Shown here piece by piece: positions 17,076 through 26,567 of a stretch of DNA of 64,000 nt. Each line of letters opens with the position of its first letter. The first letter of the stretch is position 1. Position numbers and translations under genes: made by a program. The stretch is from Bacteroidaceae bacterium (GTDB lineage: Bacteria; Bacteroidota; Bacteroidia; Bacteroidales; Bacteroidaceae): positions 1-64,000 of the forward strand of contig JAFNXM010000027.1 of assembly GCA_017383485.1 (NCBI GenBank), given 5' to 3'. A model generated the notes under the pieces. That model saw nothing but the letters and a program-made list of their open reading frames with translations. It did no database searches and had not been told where the DNA came from.

Positions 17076-19430
17076 TTAAATGACTACGAATTTTGCAGCA
17101 ATACCTTTCTTGCCGTCTGCGGTCGAAATCATAATATAATATACACCTGGTCCGACGCGCCCGCCATCAGTAGCACGGCAATCCCAGGTGAATGTACCGC
17201 CCGCAGAAGTTCCACCATATAGCGTGCGGCCGCTGGTATTAACGACTTTGACGTCGGCATCTTCGGGCAGACCAGTGACAGTAACATCGCCGCGGTAGTC
17301 GGGACGAACGGGATTGGGATAAACTTTGATATTTCCCTTATCCAGTGAAGGCGCGGATTGGGAAGTACGGCTCATATACGAGCAAAGTCCCGCTTCGGTA
17401 CCGATCATAATTTCGCCTGTGCTAAGGTTGGGAGCGATAGAGTGAATTTGATCTGAAAGCAGAGGTGAGTTGTCGCTGGTGAAGTGATGCAAAATCTCAC
17501 TGCCATCAGGATTGGTGACATATACACCACTGCTCACTGTGCCCAACCACTTTTGTCCTGCGCCGTCGATGGCTACTGCAGAAACTTGTGCCTCGCCCAG
17601 TAGGTAGTCAGCGTAATTTGTACCATCGTTGCGGGGGATTTTGGGTTGCGTCACTCTGAATGTAGACTGCGCCCATTCGTCTGGATTGTCTATCACAAAG
17701 ACTCCTGTCAATGTGGCTACCCAGATGCTACCATCGGCGTCCTCGGCCATATCGTAGACGCCCTGCAGACTGTACGTTGTACCGTCTTGGTTGGTGAATG
17801 TCGAACGATAGTGTGCCACATCGTCCTTGGTGTTGTCGATAGTGCCGCCGTGATCGAAGCAAAGCAGACCTCCGTCGTGGTAGTTGACGGTACGACGTGA
17901 ACCAACCCATACTCGGCCCTTGCTGTCAACGAGTGTGCGCACACAGGTAGGTGCTTGCTTCACGCTCTCGATATAAAAACTCTTCCACGTACCATCTTTT
18001 TTCAACACGCGAAGGAGAGAATCGACTTGATTGTTGATGATCCAAAGATTACCCTCGGCATCATAACTCAAACCGTCGATACGTGTGTACATCTTTTGGA
18101 TATCTAGCGCTTCCTTAGGCACAGCAGATTCCAGAGGTGAATTGCCTACGGTATAATGTTTGACAAATTTGAAATCTTTAAACTCGTACAATCCCGTGCC
18201 TGCTGCCGAAACAAAATGATGCGTAGGGTCGAGCGGATCTTGTGCGATAGTGGAGAGGTCTCGATAGACCACCTTTGTTATATCCGATATACCTTTGTTT
18301 TGGAAGAACGTCCATTGGCCATTTTCATAAATCATCGCCGTGGGGTCATAGTGCATCGTGTCGTAGGGGTCAAGGCGACCACCAGCGATGAGTAGTCTGT
18401 CGCCAACATACTTAGTGAAAAAACAAAGGTCTCGTTGGGGGCCAAATTGGGGCAGTATTCTATTTGTGGTTTGGTAAGCATTATCTACAATTTCGTATTG
18501 CATACAACCACCATCGTCAGACGTCACCCAGCATTTGTTTTCTCCTACTGGAAAGATATCTTTCCACGTATTGGGATTATTTATCGCACGATGAAGCACC
18601 TTGGGCGCACTTGCCAATACTTCACATATATAATTACCGCTACCACTCATCACACGATTTCCTGTAGCCCGCAGTGTGGTATAGGCGCCGCCTGCAATTC
18701 TGTAAAACTTTTGGTCGGCTGGATCCATTACGGCAAAACACATATAGCCCAGATTTTCGTCCTCTGACATATGAATGTTGGCATAAAGATAGTTGCCCAT
18801 CACGGCAAATTGATGAACCTTCATTCGTTGTAAACACCTCCATGAATTGCGGTCATAGGGATTGTCCGAAGTTTTGCATGAGTACAGTGCATTTGCCGTA
18901 CTTACCCACCAAGCGCCCTGCCATTCAGCAGCAGCAGTGACGGCTTCGCCAAAAGTATAAAAGCCCACGACGTTGTGATACTCTAAACTAATGACACCGA
19001 TGCCAGCTTTGTTGGACACGATGATATGGTCTTCACCTACGAAGAGGTTGTTGATTGCACCATTGCCTTGCTCTGTACCCTTCAGACCTGGGATACCCAC
19101 AATATGATCACCTTCGTCGTAAACCAGGTCAATATGATAGTCTTCATAAAGCACTACCAAGCAGTCGTGTGTCTGAGAGTAGGCTATATCGTAGATACCC
19201 TTGCTGCCCAATCCGTCGAGGCTGGAGAATTGTCGCACCTCCTCTGTCTCGGAGTCATAGGAAATGAGGTTCCCGCTCAGTACACCATAAACGATGTCGC
19301 CATGTACTACACAGCAAGACGCATTCTGATAGGACAGGTAGAGTTTCCAATTGCTATCCTCCGCCGCTGTCTGTGAAAATAGACTGAGCGACAGCGTCAG
19401 GGCAAAGAGGAAAGAGAATATTCTTTTCAT
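17076..19430 (-). CDS. porZ: T9SS component PorZ, two-component-regulator-like propeller protein
   Basis: 784 residues with a signal peptide (SLSLFSQ). Two seven-bladed propeller regions rich in 'GNLWIINN', 'GRVWVGSRR', 'GSIWVATLTGVF', 'QKWLGTVSSGVYV' blades precede a C-terminal beta-sandwich sorting-like domain beginning 'NIKVYPNPVRPDYRGDVTV'. Length and layout match PorZ of Porphyromonas gingivalis (about 776 residues), a surface protein that delivers anionic LPS to the sortase PorU for attachment of T9SS cargo. Its presence supports a working T9SS and fits the cargo tails elsewhere in the window. Confidence 0.85.
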   Translation of the reverse strand: MKRIFSFLFALTLSLSLFSQTAAEDSNWKLYLSYQNASCCVVHGDIVYGVLSGNLISYDSETEEVRQFSSLDGLGSKGIYDIAYSQTHDCLVVLYEDYHIDLVYDEGDHIVGIPGLKGTEQGNGAINNLFVGEDHIIVSNKAGIGVISLEYHNVVGFYTFGEAVTAAAEWQGAWWVSTANALYSCKTSDNPYDRNSWRCLQRMKVHQFAVMGNYLYANIHMSEDENLGYMCFAVMDPADQKFYRIAGGAYTTLRATGNRVMSGSGNYICEVLASAPKVLHRAINNPNTWKDIFPVGENKCWVTSDDGGCMQYEIVDNAYQTTNRILPQFGPQRDLCFFTKYVGDRLLIAGGRLDPYDTMHYDPTAMIYENGQWTFFQNKGISDITKVVYRDLSTIAQDPLDPTHHFVSAAGTGLYEFKDFKFVKHYTVGNSPLESAVPKEALDIQKMYTRIDGLSYDAEGNLWIINNQVDSLLRVLKKDGTWKSFYIESVKQAPTCVRTLVDSKGRVWVGSRRTVNYHDGGLLCFDHGGTIDNTKDDVAHYRSTFTNQDGTTYSLQGVYDMAEDADGSIWVATLTGVFVIDNPDEWAQSTFRVTQPKIPRNDGTNYADYLLGEAQVSAVAIDGAGQKWLGTVSSGVYVTNPDGSEILHHFTSDNSPLLSDQIHSIAPNLSTGEIMIGTEAGLCSYMSRTSQSAPSLDKGNIKVYPNPVRPDYRGDVTVTGLPEDADVKVVNTSGRTLYGGTSAGGTFTWDCRATDGGRVGPGVYYIMISTADGKKGIAAKFVVI

Positions 19431-19475
19431 ATAGTATGTATGATATGAAGGGAACGATAATAAATAATTGTTTTT

Positions 19476-19925
19476 TTATTTGGTCAACCTTTTAACTTTT
19501 ACCGTAGAATTGGAATTAACAGTTCTTCCCTTTATTTCTAATGTATCATTGTTCTTTTCGCCAAAGATAAAATGAATATCAAGATTCCAACCCCGAGGTT
19601 CAACGACATGGGCATTTTGAGTTTGTGGGTCATATACCCATGTACCTTCTTTGCTAATTACTTTATTACCTAATTCATCTAATGTGTACTGGATATATTT
19701 TAATGTGCCAGTAGTATCGGGGCGTGCAAATTCGTAATGAATTGCATCAAGGCCATAGATAGATACAAAATAGCCATCAGAACAGAGATACGCAGTTTGT
19801 TGCCATACACCTGATATATCTGATAATTGAACCTGAGGTACATCACCTTCGTTGTCCTGCGTACATGAGAACATAAAAGTACAAGCAAATACTAACAATA
19901 ACGCATGCAATATTCTTCTCTTCAT
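19476..19925 (-). CDS. small lipoprotein, lipocalin-like domain possible
   Basis: 149 residues with a lipobox (FMFSC, Cys 21) and a ~120-residue domain beginning 'LSDISGVWQQTAYLCSDGYFVSIY', a pattern common in lipocalin-like DUF proteins of Bacteroidales. It is also rich in beta-type segments ('GTWVYDPQTQNAHVV', 'TLEIKGRTV'). Base composition is more AT-rich than the neighbours, which could indicate recent acquisition. Function unknown. It lies between rdgB and porZ on the same strand. Confidence 0.65.
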   Translation of the reverse strand: MKRRILHALLLVFACTFMFSCTQDNEGDVPQVQLSDISGVWQQTAYLCSDGYFVSIYGLDAIHYEFARPDTTGTLKYIQYTLDELGNKVISKEGTWVYDPQTQNAHVVEPRGWNLDIHFIFGEKNNDTLEIKGRTVNSNSTVKVKRLTK

Positions 19926-19977
19926 TCTATCTTTATTTCTTGTTTGGCCAATATATTGTCAAATAGATTTTGCTTAC

Positions 19978-20583
19978 TTATCCTTCTTGCTCATTCAGAA
20001 ATTCGCACAATTTTGCGACGGCGCGTGCACGGTGGCTGATTTGGTTTTTGATTTCTACGCCGAGTTCCGCAAAGGTCTGCTCTGTATCTTCGGGGATAAA
20101 TACGGGATCGTAACCAAATCCCTTTGTGCCGCGTTTCTCTGTAGCAATTTCTCCTTCGACGATACCTTCAAAGAAATGCTTTTCGCCACCTTGGATATAG
20201 GCGATAACTGTGCGGAAGCGCGCCTTGCGATTTTCCTTACCGTCGAGTTCTTCAAGCAATTTTTCTGTATTAGCTTCGGGATCGTAGCGGTCGATGAATG
20301 CGTAGCGTGCAGTATGTACGCCAGGGCGTCCGCCGAGTGCTTCAACTTCCAGGCCTGTGTCGTCGGCAAAGCAGTCCAATCCGTAATTATTGTAAACGTA
20401 CTCTGCTTTTTGCAAAGCATTTCCTTCCAATGTTTCGGCGGTTTCGGGAATATCTCCAAAGCAGTCGATGTTGTGCAGGCTGAGGATTTCAAATTTATCG
20501 CCTACGATAGCGCTAATTTCTGATAATTTATGTGCGTTGTTAGTCGCAAAAACCAATTTTTTCCTAGATGTATTTTTCACCAT
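19978..20583 (-). CDS. rdgB: non-canonical purine NTP pyrophosphatase (RdgB/HAM1)
   Basis: 201 residues from the chosen start. It removes ITP/XTP/dITP from the nucleotide pool. Hallmarks: '[14 protein letters not shown]' at the N-terminus, '[23 protein letters not shown]', '[14 protein letters not shown]', and '[11 protein letters not shown]' at the C-terminus. An ATG at 20608-20610 would add nine residues, but the family begins just before 'KLVFATNN', so 20583 is preferred. A -7 box (TATCTTTG, minus strand, 20634-20641) lies about 50 bases upstream. Confidence 0.92.
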   Translation of the reverse strand: MVKNTSRKKLVFATNNAHKLSEISAIVGDKFEILSLHNIDCFGDIPETAETLEGNALQKAEYVYNNYGLDCFADDTGLEVEALGGRPGVHTARYAFIDRYDPEANTEKLLEELDGKENRKARFRTVIAYIQGGEKHFFEGIVEGEIATEKRGTKGFGYDPVFIPEDTEQTFAELGVEIKNQISHRARAVAKLCEFLNEQEG

Positions 20584-20735
20584 GTCAATTGTATTTACTT
20601 TTAGCGGCAAAAGTCGCCACCCTCTTCAACGAGCAAAGATAAAAAGAAAATAGGTAATTGCAGTGCAGTATTTCAAAAAACGCTCGTGGTTGTTGAAAAA
20701 AGCATGCCGGCCTCTCTTTTTATCTCTACCGTAGA

Positions 20736-22418
20736 TTAATATTTGAATGTGCTGCCACCCAAGAATTCGCGCAACAGGGATGTCGGGGGCAGACCCTCGA
20801 GGGATATCGATTTGAAGTATGACAAGAACTTGCGCAATCTGTATGCTTCGGTATATTCAGGCGTATTTTCGGGCACTTCTTCTAAGACAGGAAGTGCTTG
20901 GTCTCGCAGTGTGGCCAGTTCGAAAAGCAGAGCTGTGTTGACCATTTCGTCTGCTTGTTCCTGGAAGGGGAAAATCCATTTTTCCTCACCTGCCCGCACT
21001 TCTGGCCAACGACTAATAGTTTGTTGGGCAGAATAACCACGATATTTGTAGTCGCGCACGATGCGGCGCAATAGACGATTGTCCGTTGTGGGTATATAGT
21101 TATGATGATCCAACTGGATTGTGGTGAGCGCCGAAGCGTAGATTTTGTATTTGTTTTCAGCGGGGACATCCTGTGTCAGACGTGGATTGAGCGCATGGAT
21201 ACCTTCGAGTATCATGATTGAATTTTCTTTCAGGCGGATACGGTTGCCGCTCTGCTCACTCTTACCTGTCATAAAGTTGTAGCGAGGCAGTTCTACCTCC
21301 TCGCCTTTCAGCAGCGCATTCATCTGGGCATTGAACAACGGAATATTCATCGCTTCGACATTTTCATAGTCGTACTCGCCATTGGACAAGCGAGGCGTAT
21401 CTTCACGATTGACAAAGTAGTCGTCCAGAGAGATAGCAATGGGACGCAGGCCACAGGCAATGAGTTGTACAGAAAGGCGTTTTGAGAAAGTAGTCTTTCC
21501 GCTGGACGAAGGCCCTGCAATCAGGATCACTTTCAGTTGGGGATTGCTCGCTATGGTGTCTGCAATACGTGCGATATTCTTTTCCTGTAACGCCTCGCTC
21601 ACTTGAATCAAGTCGTTGCTGTATCCTGCGGCATTGGCAGCATTCAATTCACCCACGGTTGATACGCCCAGAATATCCTGCCAACGGTGCTGTTGGCGGA
21701 ACACATCGAACATTTTCGACTGTTCGCGCATGGGTTTCAATTGGGTGGGATTTTCAGGATCGGGAACGCGGAGCAGCAAACCGTCGCCGTAGTTGATGAT
21801 ATCAAACAGGGTAATCTGGCTGGTGCGGATCAGCAATGAGCCGTAGAAATAGTCGATGGTATCGCCCAGGGTGTAGTAGTGGGTATAGAGCGAACCGATG
21901 CTTTCCAACAACTTCGCCTTGTCTTCCAAACCGCTTTTGCGGAATAATTCGATAGCTTCGTCTCTGGGGCAGGTAATACGATGGAATGCCATGTCCGCAT
22001 CGATGATTTCCTGCATGCGTGCTTTGATTTTGTCGCGTCTTTGATCCAGTGTATCTGCAGTCTGCAGTGCAACGCCATCGGCTGCCTCGATTTCGCAATA
22101 ATATCCATTGCTGACGGGCGTGCCTATCTTCAGTCGCATTTCGGGATAGAGATCGCTCACCGCCTTGTACAGCACGAAGAACAGCGACCGGGTGTAGGTG
22201 CGCATCCCCGAGGGTGAAGTAATATCCAGAAACTCCACATCTTTGTCATTGAAGAACATGAAGTGCAGTCCCTCGGTCTTATTGTTCACCTTGGCACTGG
22301 TCGCGCCATAGGGCATTTGTATCTCGAGCAGGCCGTAAACTTCTTCCAGGGTAAAACCTATTGGCACCTTGTGTGTCTTACCTGTATTTTTGCAGCGGAT
22401 ATTGATTGTCTTTCCCAT
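20736..22418 (-). CDS. nucleoside kinase with TGS/ThrRS-like N-terminus and PRK domain
   Basis: 560 residues. The N-terminus resembles the TGS and second additional domains of threonyl-tRNA synthetase ('YGATSAKVNNKTEGLHF', 'ITCPRDEAIELFRKSGLEDK'). The C-terminal half is a uridine-kinase/phosphoribulokinase-type P-loop domain with 'LIAGPSSSGKTTFSKRL', 'SLDDYFVNREDTPR' and 'ILEGIHALNPRL'. This fused form is conserved in Bacteroidetes, Firmicutes and Thermotoga and annotated as uridine/nucleoside kinase; the use of the N-terminal region is unclear. It is followed by rdgB after 150 bp. Confidence 0.85.
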   Translation of the reverse strand: MGKTINIRCKNTGKTHKVPIGFTLEEVYGLLEIQMPYGATSAKVNNKTEGLHFMFFNDKDVEFLDITSPSGMRTYTRSLFFVLYKAVSDLYPEMRLKIGTPVSNGYYCEIEAADGVALQTADTLDQRRDKIKARMQEIIDADMAFHRITCPRDEAIELFRKSGLEDKAKLLESIGSLYTHYYTLGDTIDYFYGSLLIRTSQITLFDIINYGDGLLLRVPDPENPTQLKPMREQSKMFDVFRQQHRWQDILGVSTVGELNAANAAGYSNDLIQVSEALQEKNIARIADTIASNPQLKVILIAGPSSSGKTTFSKRLSVQLIACGLRPIAISLDDYFVNREDTPRLSNGEYDYENVEAMNIPLFNAQMNALLKGEEVELPRYNFMTGKSEQSGNRIRLKENSIMILEGIHALNPRLTQDVPAENKYKIYASALTTIQLDHHNYIPTTDNRLLRRIVRDYKYRGYSAQQTISRWPEVRAGEEKWIFPFQEQADEMVNTALLFELATLRDQALPVLEEVPENTPEYTEAYRLRKFLSYFKSISLEGLPPTSLLREFLGGSTFKY

Positions 22419-22474
22419 AAACGATATTATGAAGTAGAGGTTAGGACTCGTCAGTATTTATCTAAGAATCGCGG

Positions 22475-23359
22475 TCAAGAGGCCACGATGTTGAATTTTT
22501 GCCAAGAACTATTTTGCTTATAAGCCGCCACTGCCGAGGCTGGTACGTGTACAGTAATATATTTTTCCTTACCATTCTCAGTGAAGTATAGTATTTGCGG
22601 TGGCGTCTGAGCTTCTATATAAACATGCTCGAGTGGTGTGCCGACAAATGCGCCATAGCCAATCTGCTGGACGTGTGGTCCCATATAGATGGTCTTTATT
22701 CCGCTATACTGAAAGGCAGAGTCGCCAATACGGCGGACTGTCTTCGGCAAGCGCACCTCTTGAAGTGATTTGCAGGAGTTGAAGCAGTGGTCACTTACTT
22801 CCTGGATATAGCAATCCATCACTACACTTTCCAGAGCCCAGCAGTCGGAGAAAGCACCCTGGCGTACAGAGCTGACATGCTCGCCAAAGTATGCCGACTT
22901 CAACTTATGACAGTTTTTGAACGCATATTCACCGATCAGTTTGATGCTTTCGGGAAATTGGAATTCCTCGAGTTTACGGCAGTCCGAGAAGGCGCCACCT
23001 TCGATAAACTTCAGTCCGCGCATCGCCTCGACCTTGCGCAGTTCGCTACAATCATTGAAAGCGTAAGCACCAATCGAACGCATCGCTGGCGAGAATGTCA
23101 CCTCGGTCAACTTGCAGTGCTGAAAAGCATAACTGCGTATACCCACGACTTTCCAATTGGCCGTCGAGGTTGATACATTATAGGGTATCTCTATACGCCC
23201 CGTAATGGGCCGCTCGGGCCCATAAACCTCTGCTTCGTCGACATGAAACAGATCGGTGGGCAACTTAGTATATCTGAGCGGGCCAGAAGTGAATGCCAGC
23301 ACCATCAGTGGGAGCACGAACAACAGACTTGTCAAAAGGGATATTTTTCTATACATCAT
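22475..23359 (-). CDS. secreted BspA-type leucine-rich repeat protein
   Basis: 294 residues with a signal peptide (LLFVLPLMVLAF). Residues ~75-245 hold about seven TpLRR/BspA repeats ('VVGIRSYAFQHCKLTEVTFSP', 'IGAYAFNDCSELRKVE', 'IGEYAFKNCHKLKSAYF'). Unlike the broken gene at the left edge it has an intact start and signal but no C-terminal sorting tail, so it may be periplasmic or surface-retained by other means. Its role is probably in adhesion or binding. Upstream is a -7 box on the minus strand (TAAGTTTG, 23428-23435). Confidence 0.82.
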   Translation of the reverse strand: MMYRKISLLTSLLFVLPLMVLAFTSGPLRYTKLPTDLFHVDEAEVYGPERPITGRIEIPYNVSTSTANWKVVGIRSYAFQHCKLTEVTFSPAMRSIGAYAFNDCSELRKVEAMRGLKFIEGGAFSDCRKLEEFQFPESIKLIGEYAFKNCHKLKSAYFGEHVSSVRQGAFSDCWALESVVMDCYIQEVSDHCFNSCKSLQEVRLPKTVRRIGDSAFQYSGIKTIYMGPHVQQIGYGAFVGTPLEHVYIEAQTPPQILYFTENGKEKYITVHVPASAVAAYKQNSSWQKFNIVAS

Positions 23360-23603
23360 GAAGAAGGATTTTGGGATAAATCATACAATATTTGATAAGT
23401 TTTGTAAATGCACTAAAACTTCACTACAAACTTATAAAAAAAAGCGCAAACCGTCCTCGTTTAAAGAAAAATTAATACTATTTCCAGTAAAAAAGGATTA
23501 GTATTTTCCCGGGTAGGGTTTAATGCGAGAGGACATACATCGAGGAAACGAGACGACAAGTCTTTTCTACCGACAAAATCGAGTTTACCGCCACAAACGC
23601 AAA

Positions 23604-23641
23604 GGCAGGAGGATGCTGCACACACGTCGCATCCTCCTGCC
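23604..23641 (-). terminator. strong hairpin terminator
   Basis: Perfect 13-bp stem GGCAGGAGGATGC / GCATCCTCCTGCC (23604-23616 with 23629-23641), followed on the minus strand by a short T stretch, 30 bp after the lipoprotein stop at 23672. Confidence 0.7.
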
Positions 23642-23671
23642 CTTAATATAGCATTCAGGTAATTACATACC

Positions 23672-24805
23672 CTACATATTTTGTGCGGCAGTAATCATTT
23701 TTTCATTGATTTCAGCCATGCGTTTAGCGTCTGCAACGCTCATATTGCCTTGTTCCTTTTCCAGTTCTTCGGCCAATTCCTGAGCATCTTCCAGCAGTTC
23801 CACCGCCTCGACCATTGCAGAGGCATTACCATTCTGAGCTTTCTTCATCAGAGTGATATAATCGTCAACATATTTTTCATACTTGTCCAAAAGCGCGTCC
23901 AGGTTGCCACCCGCATCATCAGTATCTTCAAAATCGCCTTCCGTCACTACTACGGGTTCATACATTCTTTGATAAAAGAATCTGTCAAAGTCTGCATCAA
24001 AGAACTTCACTGTTTCCAGTTCGGTGGTTGGTGTAATCTGGAAGAAATAAGACTTGCCTGGAACAACTGCTTCGAATGAGCCTGAATACTCAGCTTCTGT
24101 CAATACGCCTGCCCAATAACCTGTGTGGCGGCCTTCGTATGTATACTCGTAGAGTTCGGCATATTTACCATTCCTTTCACCCATGAGGTAAAGGATCGTA
24201 CTACCTTTTTTATAATAGTAAGCTCCACGAATCATGCCGTCCTTTTGTTCGATCAGTGTGGCATGAATGGGATACTTGCCGATTTCGCCGTCCATATTAT
24301 AGACGATTGGGTAAACGTCGCCGGCATCTCCTGCAGCAAATGCGACGCTTTGCTTAAACCACTTTGGTGCTTCTTCCGAATTGTGATAGGTAGCTTCAAA
24401 GGTCACTTCGACTTCTTCGCCTTTCTTTCCCTGGAGATGTTTTGCCAATTTTTTATAATCATCTTTCGACAATTCCAAATCCTTTACTTCTTTACCTTCT
24501 GCATCTTGCAAAGTCACTTTCAGAGGTTCGTAGGAGAACTCTATCTCCTTCAATTCAGTAGTTTGCAAATAAGCTGTTTCTTCGTTTAATTTCAACTTGG
24601 CTTTCAGACGAATGATTTGAGCAGGAACTGCTGCTTCAGTCTCTTCGAAAGACAATTCGCCCTCAGTGCCAACCAGTTCAACGAGAGTTGCCAATTTGCC
24701 GCCGTCAAATTTTGTTGATGCAGGAGCAATGCTCTTGGGCTTCAAAGAACAAGATGCCAATAGCAACAAACATGCTGCCATAATCATCATACTTAACTTT
24801 TTCAT
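23672..24805 (-). CDS. lipoprotein with C-terminal helical domain, function unknown
   Basis: 377 residues from MKKLSMMIMAA. It has a lipobox LLLASC (Cys 18). Residues ~40-260 form a mixed beta region ('EVTFEATYHNSEEAPKWFKQSV', 'GMIRGAYYYKKGSTILYLMGERN'). An acidic linker (EGDFEDTDDAGG) leads to a C-terminal ~75-residue helical region ('LDALLDKYEKYVDDYITLMKKA') that resembles the DUF6591 type found in many Bacteroidales lipoproteins. An upstream in-frame start (24898) lacks a signal sequence and is rejected. A -7 box (TAACTTTG) lies at 24914-24921 on the minus strand, giving a leader of about 100 bases. Confidence 0.75.
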   Translation of the reverse strand: MKKLSMMIMAACLLLLASCSLKPKSIAPASTKFDGGKLATLVELVGTEGELSFEETEAAVPAQIIRLKAKLKLNEETAYLQTTELKEIEFSYEPLKVTLQDAEGKEVKDLELSKDDYKKLAKHLQGKKGEEVEVTFEATYHNSEEAPKWFKQSVAFAAGDAGDVYPIVYNMDGEIGKYPIHATLIEQKDGMIRGAYYYKKGSTILYLMGERNGKYAELYEYTYEGRHTGYWAGVLTEAEYSGSFEAVVPGKSYFFQITPTTELETVKFFDADFDRFFYQRMYEPVVVTEGDFEDTDDAGGNLDALLDKYEKYVDDYITLMKKAQNGNASAMVEAVELLEDAQELAEELEKEQGNMSVADAKRMAEINEKMITAAQNM

Positions 24806-25112
24806 AAGATTTAGATTTAAGTGAAGGGGTATAACTAAAATATTTGTTTTCACCTTTACTGCAAAGCACCTGTAACGGGATACACGGGTTGCAGTCATCG
24901 TTGATCACATCTGCAAAGTTAAATATTATTTACAAAATACGAAGAGAAACAAGTAAATCCTTTTCAGTCCACTTCGCACATCTCGCAAATATCGAATTGG
25001 ACAAATACAAAGGATAGAATACAAGCGAACTATTCAAACTGATGACCTGCCACATTCAGAAGAGATTTTTAACACCCAAAGCAGAATGTCACAAACTGTC
25101 CAAAACCTACTT

Positions 25113-25240
25113 CAAAAAACATTAGACCTTTTTTTAACGAGGCGTCGCGAAATTTTAACGAGGCGTCGCGAAATTTGAAAAAGGTTAGGACTTTTTTTTG
25201 ACAACACATTGGTGTCTCGAAAAAGGTCTTGGTTTGTTGA
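25113..25240 (+). repeat. intergenic repeat copy R3 (two units)
   Basis: Two tandem units (25136-25156 and 25157-25176) identical to R2, with imperfect arms ATTAGACCTTTTTTT on the left and AAAAAGGTTAGGA on the right, and a further AAAAAGGTCTTGGTTTG arm at 25220-25236. It lies between an upstream orphan promoter (25410-25441) and the lipoprotein gene at 23672-24805. The 24925-25112 stretch holds nothing else recognised. Confidence 0.8.
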
Positions 25241-25320
25241 AAACACCTTTGATGAATTAGAGCTTATTCGTTCAGGATGGTAAATTTATTTTACCACAAT
25301 TTGTTCAAGTTTTGGGGTAT

Positions 25321-25404
25321 AAAAAAATTACCCCACGTTTCACAACGTAAGGTAAAATTAACAGAACTTATATAGAGATGAAAAAACTATTTTTCGATGT
25401 TTGA
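25321..25404 (-). ncRNA. candidate small RNA with GNRA-capped terminator hairpin
   Basis: A full promoter (25410-25441, minus) is followed by no ORF or ATG but by a hairpin whose RNA stem is UUACCUUACGUU / AACGUGGGGUAA (plus-strand 25344-25355 and 25328-25339) with two G-U pairs, a GUGA tetraloop and then seven U (25321-25327). This is a standard intrinsic terminator. A start near 25404 gives an RNA of about 84 nt. Alternatively it is an attenuated leader for the lipoprotein 500 bp downstream. The family is unknown to me. Confidence 0.5.
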
Positions 25405-25409
25405 TGATG

Positions 25410-25441
25410 CAAATATAAAGGGTTCTTTTTATCCCTCCAAA
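25410..25441 (-). promoter_or_regulatory. orphan consensus promoter (minus strand)
   Basis: TTTG (25438-25441), 20 bases, TATATTTG (25410-25417) read on the minus strand, a full consensus match. It faces away from the upstream-lying cvfB stop and into a gene-free stretch. The flanking 25442-25590 is T-rich with no further features. Confidence 0.65.
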
Positions 25442-25590
25442 TTTTTGTCGTATTTTTTTTAGTTTTTTTTAATATTCCCCCTTATTTCCTCACTTTTTGC
25501 TGAGATAAATGGGCATTTTCGCCGTATTTGGGGGTATAAAAAACGAATTGTTTTGGACTGAAAAAGTCGCGAATTGAGGCGAGCCTTTCC

Positions 25591-26508
25591 CTAACTTTTT
25601 TCAACAGGAGTCGTACGCTTAAATCTGGGACGTGGACTGCGTTTTTGCACGACGGGACGTGGCGTTTTGGGTTGACCGCCCAGGGCGATTCCGCCGTCTA
25701 TCAGGTGAATTTGGCTGGCTTTATACAGCGCGCCAACGGCACGTTTGAAGGTCTTTTTGCTCACGCCAAAACGCTCGGCGATGTCTTCGGCCGACGATGC
25801 GTCGCAGTAGGGCAATGTACCACCTGCTTGCTCCAGTTCGTCGAGCAATTGATCGGCAAAGTCGCGGAAACGACTCACGCCCAGGCTTTGTAGCGACACA
25901 TCCACCTTGCCATCACGGCGCACCTGGGATACGAAACCCGTCAATTCATCACCAGTGTGCAGTTCGGCATAGGCTTGGTCGTGATAGACGAGACCCGAAT
26001 ATTTGTGGTCTACGATGACCTTGTAGCCCAAGTCTGTGCGCCCCTGGACCAGTAGTGCTACTTGCTGTCCCTTGTGATAGGTGTCGGCTGCGGCGGGTTC
26101 GAGGTAGCGGTCCACCTTGGCTGTGCCCACGATACGGTGCGAGGCTTCGTCGATGTATATATATACGATGTAATAACGGCCTACTTCCATCTTGCGGCGC
26201 TGTTCGCGGAAGGGCACGAACAGGTCTTTCATCAATCCCCAGTCCAGGAATGCGCCAAATTCATTAACCCACGACACGGTCAGACAAGCGAATTGTCCCA
26301 CGCGTGCCAGTGGCGTCTCGGTCGTAGCGACGAGTCTCTCCTCCTGGTCCAGGTAGACGAACACCGTCACGCGGTCGCCGATGCGTACACCTCGTTCGAC
26401 GTAGGCGTTGGGCATGAGGATTTCTCCTACTTCTCCGCCCTCCAAATAGGCACCATGGTCTGTAAAACGATTTACCACGAGTTCGTTCCAATCCCCCAAT
26501 TTAATCAT
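25591..26508 (-). CDS. cvfB: CvfB/YitL-type S1 RNA-binding protein
   Basis: 305 residues. Tandem S1-like OB folds are visible: residues 1-60 ('LVVNRFTDHGAYLEGGEVGEILMP'), 70-130 ('LTVSWVNEFGAFLDWGLMKDLFVP') and 150-210 ('VDHKYSGLVYHDQAYAELHTGDELTGFV'). A winged-helix segment ('AEDIAERFGVSKKTFKRAVGALYKASQIHL') lies at 245-280, then a basic tail. In Staphylococcus, CvfB influences virulence gene expression through RNA; here the targets are unknown. It lies 59 bp after lolD on the same strand. Confidence 0.88.
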   Translation of the reverse strand: MIKLGDWNELVVNRFTDHGAYLEGGEVGEILMPNAYVERGVRIGDRVTVFVYLDQEERLVATTETPLARVGQFACLTVSWVNEFGAFLDWGLMKDLFVPFREQRRKMEVGRYYIVYIYIDEASHRIVGTAKVDRYLEPAAADTYHKGQQVALLVQGRTDLGYKVIVDHKYSGLVYHDQAYAELHTGDELTGFVSQVRRDGKVDVSLQSLGVSRFRDFADQLLDELEQAGGTLPYCDASSAEDIAERFGVSKKTFKRAVGALYKASQIHLIDGGIALGGQPKTPRPVVQKRSPRPRFKRTTPVEKS

Positions 26509-26567
26509 ATCCTATATATAATATATAATGTGTATAGATGCGTTCGTTTTTCTCGTCCTCTCAGCTA

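Noticed and set aside
20650..20720. Possible further repeat copy upstream of rdgB
   Set aside because: Only a vague AAAAAACGCTCGTGG likeness without the unit core or arms.
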